Source: Ichthyophonus hoferi (taxonomy: Eukaryota; Opisthokonta; Ichthyosporea; Ichthyophonida; Ichthyophonidae). From it: a DNA stretch of 24,491 nt. Shown one piece after another: positions 11,091-19,900 of this stretch (its first letter is position 1; each line of letters opens with the position of its first letter). Both the position numbers and the translations under genes were made by a program. The stretch covers positions 43,581 through 68,071 of the forward strand of contig NAOQ01000161.1 in assembly GCA_002751075.1 (NCBI GenBank), read 5' to 3'. The notes below the pieces were generated by a model. It was given only the letters and a program-made list of their open reading frames with translations. It had not been told where the DNA came from and did not search any database.

Positions 11091-11580
11091 GTCAATTAGA
11101 ATCAACTCTTAGAAGATTATTCACCAATAAATTCTTTGAAACTATCTCGGCAAGAGATAGTCAAACGTTAGTTTACCTGACCAGTGCATTTTTCCCACAA
11201 AAACATTCATTTGGAATATCTTATTAATCAGAGATATACAATATTCTTGCGGCTTCAGGTTAAGATAGTTGATTTCAAATACAGATAACTTTAATGAATG
11301 ATTCTGTACAATCTCTATAATTGGATGCAAGGTTCATATATTAGCCGTTGATAAGATTATATCAACTCTGAGATCAAAATAATTTGATCAACTATGACCT
11401 TAACCAATAAATCAATCTCGCCATTATCATTCAAATTACAAGAGGTCGATTCTAGACCTAATACTTCTTGTAATCAATTACTACTAGAATCAGTCACCAT
11501 GAATCAATAAGCTGATTGCAATGAATCAGCAAGTAATCAGAGAAGTGCTGATGAAGACCCTCACTAATGAGGTAGAATTT
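11091..11580. repeat. cluster of perfect short inverted repeats in two partly duplicated blocks
   Basis: Perfect stems visible by eye are: CTATCTC/GAGATAG at 11142-11160; GTTGATA/TATCAAC at 11347-11366; GATCAAA/TTTGATC at 11372-11389; ATTACAAGA/TCTTGTAAT at 11435-11474; GATTCTAG/CTAGAATC at 11448-11491; GCTGATT/AATCAGC at 11511-11530. Two blocks, near 11097-11150 and 11357-11425, share TCAACTCT, ACCAATAAAT and ATCTCG in the same order, suggesting an old duplication. This may be foldback-element debris. Confidence 0.5.
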
Positions 11581-12189
11581 ATTAAAATGTCATATGTACA
11601 ATACACTACATACATTGATTAAATGGGCATAAACAATGCCTGCACGATATTATATTTAGTCAGTTACGCCAAACCTGAGAGGTAAAAGTATTCAATATGA
11701 CAAAGGAACAATCTGGAAGTACAACCCAGGTTAAAAGGGCGTGGATTTAAAGAACACATAGAGGAGATGTGCATTTTAAAATGCCACATAATTAGCTGTA
11801 CAGAACATCAAACTAGAGCGAACTATGTACATTGGTATTATATAGTAATACATGCATTACTTTTAAAAATATCTCTATCTGCCACAATCAATTAATTAAG
11901 GTAAGTTTGAATTAATGCAAAGTCTCGGCTGCACCATAACCTAATGGTTCATTAAAATTTGTAGTGTTGACCTGTATACCTCAACAACCTTATAAATACT
12001 CAAGGATATTGTCATAAGGCAACCTAAGCAATCGTCAGATCATGTTAGAGAAAAGCTCAGCACCAGCCCATTGGAGATTTAGTAGGCTTTGCATGAGTTA
12101 CTTATCCAAAATATGTCATGCTTAAAGGAAATTCCTCTATATTACCACTTCTAATATGAAGGAATAGCATCCTCACAAAAATACCGGCA
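11581..12189. other. AT-rich spacer
   Basis: I see no supported gene or RNA. One plus-strand frame is open for about 60 codons near 11700-11895. With this base composition that is expected by chance, so I do not call it. Confidence 0.35.
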
Positions 12190-13125
12190 CAGCATTCAAA
12201 AAAAGCGAGAAAAGGTATTCAGTCAAAAGAGCACTAGTGATGGAAGCGTTATTATATTCCGTGGTAGTTCTAGTGACTTGTCCACGGTCTTCGGAATCTC
12301 CATTTGGTTTGCGCTTCGCTGGTTCAAGGCTCAGTTGTAGTGGTAGAGGTCCTATAGACGGCGCGTATATCGACTCTCTAGGTAACTGGCTGTCGTAATT
12401 GTATCTGTGTTCCAATTCAAAGAGAATCGATGCTTTGATTCGCTTAGGTACTAATGTGGAAATTGCACAATGAGGCCGATCAGTAAATGGTACAATATCA
12501 CGATGTAAACAGTAACTATTATCACAATTTTATGTTAATAGACAGTTCTCTGACTTCTGAACACTGATTATCGTGTTTGAGTGCCAACGGTGAACTAGAT
12601 GTTACAATGACAATGTGATGACTATATAAAGATATATTGTGATATTGTTTATTTCAATAATGAAATACAAAGTTTTGTGTGTTACGAGTTATTTCATATT
12701 TGCCGGAAGTCGCGTGTGTGTGAGCGACCGGGACTTTATTGGTTTATTTCCGGTTTCATTTATACAAATTGACATCCGCATCCATTCATCGCGGACGTCA
12801 ATGGCGTCCATTCGTGTGAATAAAGAATCATATTAGCTAATACAACTCACAGAAGACCAATGAGGCTCACTAGAATTGTCTGGTCTTATTCTGATGATGT
12901 AAAGTATTGTGTCCTTATTTAAGCGTTTTTTTTTAACCAGGTACCTCATTAGTGTAAATGTTCACATTGTGGTATTTACGAATCATCTCATCTGATAAGA
13001 ACGTCATTCAATAAACGAATATTGGATCAATCACTTCATGACCCACTTGTTACTAGCTAATCGGTTGAGCTACCTGCTCCATTGGAGTTAACGGTCTTGC
13101 AACAACTGTCTTAAAGTTTTTATTA
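12190..13125 (-). repeat. interspersed repeat family, copy 5, the longest (fossil)
   Basis: Read on the minus strand, it begins with TTGCAAGACCGTTAACTCC near 13107 and GATTGATCCAATATTCG near 13032. It passes through the CTTTGTATTTCATTATTGAA block near 12655 and ends with a protein-like segment that matches copy 1. An open frame at 12415-12173 contains ELEHRYNYDSQLPRES and PSIGPLPLQLSLEP. Copy 1 has matching ELEQRYNY and PSIEPLSQQLSL strings. The element class is unknown. The copy looks broken, and its divergence from copy 1 suggests old insertions. Confidence 0.65.
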
Positions 13126-13489
13126 ACAATTCATATGTAGTGAGGGCATACTATAATATGGGAATATTTGACTGTAGTAGTGTGTGTTGCACTTAATTAT
13201 ATATATATAAGTATATATATTTGTAAGTATATATTCCTATATGCATGCCAGAAAGGAAGGATGATGCGTGGGGCTTCCAGAGTTCGGGTAGAGAAAGCAG
13301 GGAGAGGGTAACACATGTAAAAATCTCTAGTATGTGCATATCCAAAGGGTGTACTGATCCGTTCCACAAGACATTGTGTTTCAACTTGTAATCTGAACGC
13401 GAGAAAAAGTGGGGAAAAGAAAAGAATAAACAGATGCCAGAGATACATATATATTATATATATACCGCCGAAAAACCCCAAGGTGAGGC
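13126..13489 (-). other. presumed 3' UTR and downstream flank of the SRSF7-like gene
   Basis: On the minus strand this follows the stop codon. It contains TA-rich tracts near 13197-13232 and 13447-13465. An AATAAA on the minus strand lies near 13118-13124, at the border with repeat copy 5. It is a candidate poly(A) signal but unproven. Confidence 0.35.
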
Positions 13490-16400
13490 TCAAATGCTTC
13501 CAAGGGGAGAACTGATACTGTCTCTGCGATCAAGATCATCCCCTGGTATATCATACATGGACCTCCCATGATTTGACATGTCGTCCATTGGTCTATCATC
13601 CATTCTCCTATCACCCATTGGTGGCCGATCATCTATTCTCCTCTCACCCATTGGTGGTCTATCGTCCATTCTCCTATCACCCATTGGGGGTCTATCATCC
13701 ATTCTCCTATCACCCATTGGAGGTCTATTATCCATTCTCCTGTCGCACATTGGTCTACCACCCAATCTTCTATCACCCATTGGTGGTCTATTATCCATTC
13801 GCCTATCATTGATTGGCCTATCGCCCAACCGTCTATCCAACATAGACCTATCATCCAACCGCCTATCCATCATTCCCCTATCATTCATTGGTCGTACATC
13901 ACCACCACGATTATCCATCCGTCTGTCTATAGGATACATGGACCTAAACAGAAAGGTGGAATGAGCATAAAACAGATATACACTCTTAACGTAGAGTAAA
14001 CAAAGGCCATGTATGGTGATTTAGCTCAGTAAATTGTTCACTAAACTGCTTTAGTACCAAGATACCCCACTGTTAACAGATAACTTAGTAACGATAAGTA
14101 ATGACAAGAAAAATTAAAATGCAAGAAAATAAAAGCCAGGGACAACCCTTAGCCACAGTAAACACGATAGGGAGTCTGCTGAAATAGGCTAATTGTAGAC
14201 CAGGGAGGATAGAATGAGCAGGGGAGAAGAAAGACGTATGCATAAAATTAGAAAACAACTAAAATCCAATTTTAGTTCATAAATAAAACCGCATACACAT
14301 ATCCAGTGCATACCTGGAACCATAAGCGTACACCCTAACCCAACCAACCCATATGAATAACAGTTCAGGTACATACCTTGGGGGCGGGGGACTACGTCTA
14401 CGAAGGGGAGATCTAGATCTAAGACGGCCACCACGGACTGCACTACCTCGGAAACCTTGAGAAGGAGAGTGACTGCGGAATCCCGGATCACCCCTAGAGC
14501 CGCCAAAATCAGCATTACCAACCCAACTACTATTACCCCGTCTGGGGCAATCTCTTGCCATGTGACCTCTTGCACCACACTCATAGCATTCATCTGAAGG
14601 TATACTGCGACCAAGATATTCACGAGGAGGAGGTCCCCGAGGGGGAGGGAGATCATGCATCCTTGAGTCACGCTGGTCCCTTTCCCTTGAGAAATTCAGA
14701 TCTCTTGGGGCTAAATCTCTAGGTACTCTCTCGCGGGGGTAATCCACATAACGTCCTTCCATGTCACGGACTCCCATATCCCTTGGTGGTAAATCACGGG
14801 GTATAAAGTGCCTTGGAGCCCTCTCCCTCTCCTTCTCCTTCTCTCGCTCTCGGGGCATATTGGAGTAACGCGGTCCTCCTCTCTCCCTGGGGCCACGATC
14901 GGGATCGCCACCCTTAGAGATCTCCACCCCTGATAAAAGTAATTGATTTTAGCAAATTGATGATTCGTTATACCTAGATAAACAAATCAAGTAAAGGGTG
15001 TCAATAAAGATATACAGTGAGGGGATTGGCTATCAATACTGAGAATCACCACAATAAAAAGCATCAAGGGGATTTGCCATTTTAGAATTTAGCATAAAGA
15101 CTTAATCGCTCCTGCAGGAAATAATAGGGCAGCGGGAAATTTAACCGCGCCTTTGCAGCCAATGACATAAGTGTTAGATTAGAATCAAAATTTAAAATAA
15201 TATTAAAAGGTGAAGATGGCACTACAATGATTGCCTCTTACCTAGATATAGTCGGATAATCGGATACATAGCAGATAGTTGGGTGTGCAGGTTGGGTATG
15301 CATGGTGTAAACGGGATGTAACACAACAGAAGAAATGCAAAAATGACTTATGTAATGAGGTAGGTAGGTAGGTTGGGAGTATGGTAGAAGGGTGGAGTAC
15401 AATCGGATGGAAGAAACACCGTAGGCAAACATAATAAAAACTCGTTATTCGGAAAGAAGAACAGTTGGTAGTGTACAGTAAATATTGCTATGGATGGAGA
15501 AAAGTGCAGAAGAAAATATAGTAGTGTAGTGCCGTAGGTTGGGGAATGACGCGAGGAGAAAGAAGAGAACGTGGCAGATGGATAGAAGATGTGACAGGTG
15601 GAAAGTCACAGGAAGGAATAACCGAGGAAGAAAGGCGATGAAGGAGAAATAAATCTGACTCTTGACTAACTGCTTATTGGCTTTTAATAGTTTTTTTAAG
15701 CATACTAATGTGGCTACGACGATTAAGGAGGTCAAAATATAACCATAAAGGTTGATTTGGCTTAATATACCGTAGATATGGTAGATATGGGACAGGACGA
15801 TGCAATAAAGAGCTGGTTATATTGAACTATATATTGCTCCAAGTAGTATTGTTGGGTATAGCTGATAAATCTACCCGTGTATAGTGCAGAAAAGCTATAA
15901 TTTTTTTGAACAGGCAACTAGGAAAGGAAATTGTCTTTGGTTACTCTAACAGCCCAATAACTATAACGGGGGGAAGCAGCAAGAAAATAAGAAAACATGT
16001 GAAGAGGAAAAAGTGATAGCAGCCCAAAATGTATCTGTAGAAGAGTATGCATTGTCCTATCTTTCACTCTTCTTTCGCATCTTGTCTTTTATCTAAACTG
16101 TTATCAAAAAGAACAGATGGATCCATGCCAGGAAAGAAATATAGGTCCTATAGGCCAAATCAAGGGAAAAAAAACAAGAAAAACAGAATACAAGTAAAGT
16201 GACAGCCATATAAGTTTACAATGAGAAATGGTAGGAAAGAGGCGGGGCAATAACAATATAAGTAAGGTGTCAAAGCATATTGAGAACGCCGAAACGGGGG
16301 AGAGAGGTATATATAGGAAATAAAGTATGTTGTGGGTGCACTTACGGATGATCTGTTGCCCCACCTCCTGTCCATCTATCTGGCGTACGGCATCCTCCGC

Positions 16401-16568
16401 CGCTCTTGCCTCTTCAAACCATACAAACCCAAATCCAGGTGGCTTCTTGGCAATCCATAAATCACTTAAGACGCCAAATGGTTCAAAAACTTCTCTAAGA
16501 TCTCTTTCGTCAGTGGCTGGATTCAAGTTACCAACATAGACCTTCGTACCCTTCCTAGCTTGCGCCAT
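13490..16568 (-). CDS. SRSF7-like SR splicing factor (RRM plus CCHC zinc knuckle), three coding exons
   Basis: This is a nuclear RNA-binding SR protein, expected to act in splicing and mRNA export. Minus-strand exons are 16568-16346, 14929-14377 and 13943-13490, with matching phases; the product is 409 residues. The RRM spans about 8-82, with KVYVGNL as RNP2 and PPGFGFVWF as RNP1. The second exon continues the RRM as VEISKGG. A CCHC knuckle, CYECGARGHMARDC, lies at about 189-202, followed by a short RS segment near 235-258. RRM plus one knuckle is the SRSF7/9G8 arrangement. Two features are odd. The RRM-knuckle linker is about 105 residues and rich in RE, RD and Pro, where vertebrate SRSF7 has roughly 20. 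The last exon is not an RS tail but an Asp/Arg/Met/Pro repeat domain. I chose ATG 16568 (MAQARKG) because the RRM starts just after it; an in-frame ATG at 16670 is less likely. Confidence 0.88.
13592..13816 (-). repeat. coding 33-bp tandem repeat array in the last exon of the SR gene
   Basis: Seven units lie at 13592, 13625, 13658, 13691, 13724, 13754 and 13787. Five are 33 bp and two are 30 bp, so the frame is always kept. Each encodes 11 (or 10) residues of the type DRRMDDRPPMG, with variants such as ERRIDDRPPMG and DRRLGGRPMC. More degenerate units continue on both sides, up to about 13930. The units nearest the 3' end of the gene are the most alike, which fits recent unequal exchange or slippage. 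Confidence 0.9.
13944..14376 (-). other. SRSF7-like intron 2
   Basis: The intron is 433 bases, with minus-strand donor GTATGT and acceptor TTTCTGTTTAG. The phase 2 junction rebuilds an Arg codon. I see no further exon inside. Confidence 0.75.
14930..16345 (-). other. SRSF7-like intron 1, long, with a pyrimidine-rich tract
   Basis: The intron is 1416 bases, from minus-strand donor GTAAGT to acceptor TTTTATCAG. It interrupts the end of the RRM in phase 1. The sense (minus) strand is strongly pyrimidine-rich over about 15450-15650. A candidate cassette exon at 15346-15242 is described under findings. Confidence 0.7.
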
Positions 16569-16939
16569 GTTAACTAGGTCAAATAAACAAAATATGTCTC
16601 CCAATGTTACAAATTTATGGGCTCTTGCATCTAATAATATGTGAGTGCTATATATGGTACAGGAACGCATGCGGCTTTCTATATATCCCCCATCAAAGAT
16701 ATAGCACTGCGTGACATCATATTTTTGACATCATATTTATGTCACAAGTTTTCAAATAGCCTGATGACTGGATGACTCGTTTGGTCTATTTGACCCGACT
16801 CGATAGAATAGGTTTGTAATTGAATGAAACCCAAGATTAATCATGGATTACTGTGAGCATTGAGTGAGTTGTTATACTCTTGACTAGTGAATGCTAATAA
16901 TTGATAGTAAATTAAAAGTAATTATTTGTAATATTTAAA
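16569..16939. promoter_or_regulatory. divergent promoter between the SRSF7-like gene and AAGAB
   Basis: Only 371 bases separate the two start codons, so both promoters and 5' UTRs must lie here unless there are unseen upstream exons. Two direct copies of TGACATCATATTT occur at 16712-16724 and 16726-16738. ATGTCAC follows at once, so the block is also bounded by GTGACAT/ATGTCAC inverted ends. TGACATCA differs by one base from the CRE/ATF palindrome TGACGTCA. A further TGACTCG lies near 16772. These are bZIP-like sites by resemblance only. Confidence 0.5.
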
Positions 16940-19900
16940 ATGAGTTACGGGTCTGAGAATGCAGTTTATTCTAATGGTACTGGGCAAGAAAATATTGGTA
17001 TGCTTAAATTATATCTATCTACAATGTAATATTATTGTAAAAAATATTTATTTCTACTAGAGTTAAATAGGATAACTCTTGGTTTTTTTTTTTTTTTTTT
17101 TTGGAAAATCTTCTAAACCTAAACTCTATACTGTACAAGTATAGATAAATATATTATGCGTCCACGTATATAGATTTCAAAATAATAGATTGGCTGTTTC
17201 ATTATTATACAACCATATATGGTATAAAAATGTTACATGTGGATATTACACAAACATGAGAGGGAGATAGGGTATAGGCGGGTAGAGGGAGCATCGGGTA
17301 TGTAAGAGGGAGGAAAGAGAGAAAGAAAGATAGATAGATAATACGGTTAGAAGCTCAAAACAATAAAAAAATAAAAAATAAAATTTAAATACAATACTCT
17401 TCACCAATAATATGAATCATATCCGAAAAACTTTTGTATACTGAAAAAGCAAAGATTGCTATTATTCTCCGTCAGTCTATAATGTTTTATGTAGTCGGTC
17501 CAAAAATCCATGAAAATTTGTACTTCCAAGAAAATTCTCACCCTAATTATTGTGCGTGCTATTAGCCAATAATATTTAGGTACTAATTAATCAGTTAAGT
17601 ATATGTGGACTGTATTGTATGGTTGTGATTGATTTGATGTTATGATAATAATATTATTATATATTATTATTATTGTTATTATTCTTTTGTTATATGATAT
17701 ATAAAGAGTGTATATTGGAATTATATAGCACAATCTATAAAATTAAAAGTAGTCGGAGTAAATATAACTTACTTTGCCTGCAGCTGTTCATTTTTTTTTG
17801 TTGAATAACTATAACTATATACACATAAACTAGGGCCCACTCCAGTGAATTATCCTTAAACATAAACATGTGTGCTATTTCTCAGCTCAATTCTCCAGTC
17901 ATATTGGTATTAGGCAGTTCGACCTCTGAACGACAACAACTATTAACAAGTAAGTTGCACATATGTATTTACCCTTTTATTTCTCTCCAATATATTTTAC
18001 TTTCAAAAATATAGCAAGGTTTTTGAAAATATATATATGGAAATAATACAAGGGATAGGGCTTGATACCTAGTTCACACACATGTTTTATGAAGCACAGA
18101 AATTCAATCAAAAAATGGTATATATATTTAGCTAAAGTTTTTACATTTACATATATGGACATTACTATCCACACAACATAAACTAATCAAATATAATAAA
18201 GTCAACCATAATGAAGAACATGTAGCCAAGACGAGCTGTCAAACATAAACCTTGTCTTTCATTCTTTTGAAAAAAAAATCTCTTTCCAATATCCAACTAC
18301 TCCCTCTCTTACATTGTGACCCGTTCATTGTCAGGAGGTACCATCCCCTTTCTTCTCTTCCAGTTTTAATCTGTATCTCTGCATATTGTTGTATAATTGT
18401 ATTACACCTCCAGGTCTCTTGGGAAGCCAGACACTTTCTCTTGATGAAGACGCCAGTTTTCCCTGTATACCATGGGAAATTGATAACAAGGTAGTCAGTA
18501 GTACGTGTGGTGTTGATATGCATATATCTTATATTCCCTATCCATCGCACACAACAACACTTTCTTTATATAATTTACACAAATATTGTTTTCTCTGCAA
18601 AAAGTAAAAAGTGAGCAAAAGAATAAGAAAAAAAAGGAAAAAGAAACTGTACTGTACATTAGGGTGCTTTCTTCACTATATTTATAAACTAACTTATAAA
18701 TATTAGTGATCATTCTAATTGACTGAAACCAATAGATTATGAAAATCTTTTTAAAAAGATGCTACGGTCCACTTGTTTTTGCTTTCGAGAGTTGGGTAGA
18801 GTACCTTGAGGCTTTCTAACAAGCCATACAATGCTATAGAGTCTAATAGGCCATATAGTACTATACAGTCACGGTGGCCCTGGTGTTGGCCGACAGTCCT
18901 GCGACAATTGAGGAGACATTGTGGGAGAGAATAGATGGGGTAGTGTACCTGTACCATCCATCAAAGGTAGTCTACCTTGTGTATGTAAGAGAGAGATATA
19001 TTTATATGATCTTATATATTATGTACTATGTATTGTATGATTATTGATCTGTGTCTGTACTCTTGTTTTATCTCGCTATTCCTTTTCGTTATTTCTTTTT
19101 TCTCCTTTTTCAATATGCATTCCACCCCACTCCTCTGTCTCTCCCGAACAAACTTGCTATTTTAGGGATGGATTTATAAGGTACCTAGGCAGATGCCATA
19201 TGATATTTCTGAATTTGAACATTGACCTGTTCTTACCCACCTTTAATGAATATTCTGACTTTCAATCAGCACCGTGAGGCCGGGTAGGAAATATATTGTA
19301 TAGATTGTATACTATACTATATACTATACTACAGATTAGAGATGGGGATAGAGAATCCACTAGAGGGACAGAGTCACGATCTGTAAAATCTATCTATTGT
19401 ACAATTGGTTAATACCATACGTCTAGAATTTATTGGCTCTATAGTCACTCCAACTAACCAATCACCAACATCTATCCTGTAATGTTAAATTTTTATGTGT
19501 TTTTATTGGTTCAAAGTTAACCTATAGGATAAAACCATAAAAGGGTTGTTGAAAACCACTAAATACTGGTTGTGTAGGGAGAGAATTTGAGCGGTCTACA
19601 CCAATGGCATGATGAAATTGAGTCACATGACCCGGAGGTGCTGCTATGCGTAGCCAAACACCCTGATGACGTCATTCCTGACCATGATTTGGTAGGTTGT
19701 GGTATGAAAATTCAGAGACTAATTTAGATTTCATGATAGTGATTGGTTGTATGTTTGTATGTGATGTCATATAGGTGGGCCTGAGGATCCATAGGGGGAA
19801 AATGCACACTAGTATACCTGCATACAGCTATGTATGCATTCATTTTACTTTATATATACTTAGGCATATGTAGTTATACATATATACATGCATATCTATA

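Noticed and set aside
11329-11401. tRNA gene
   Set aside because: The length and arms are suggestive, but there is no T-arm consensus, no proper acceptor/anticodon geometry and no promoter boxes.
13573-13964. Long plus-strand open frames opposite the SR last exon
   Set aside because: They are shadows of a stop-free 33-bp repeat. The minus frame joins in phase to the RRM and knuckle exons; the plus frames connect to nothing.
14189-14671. 160-codon minus-strand open frame overlapping the knuckle exon
   Set aside because: It is a different frame of the same exon and runs into intron 2. The knuckle and RS peptides lie in the other frame.
19167-19181. Possible 15-base microexon encoding GWIYK after TATTTTAG
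   Set aside because: Exons 4 and 5 already join in phase 0 to give the expected family sequence. The insert has no counterpart in AAGAB that I recall.
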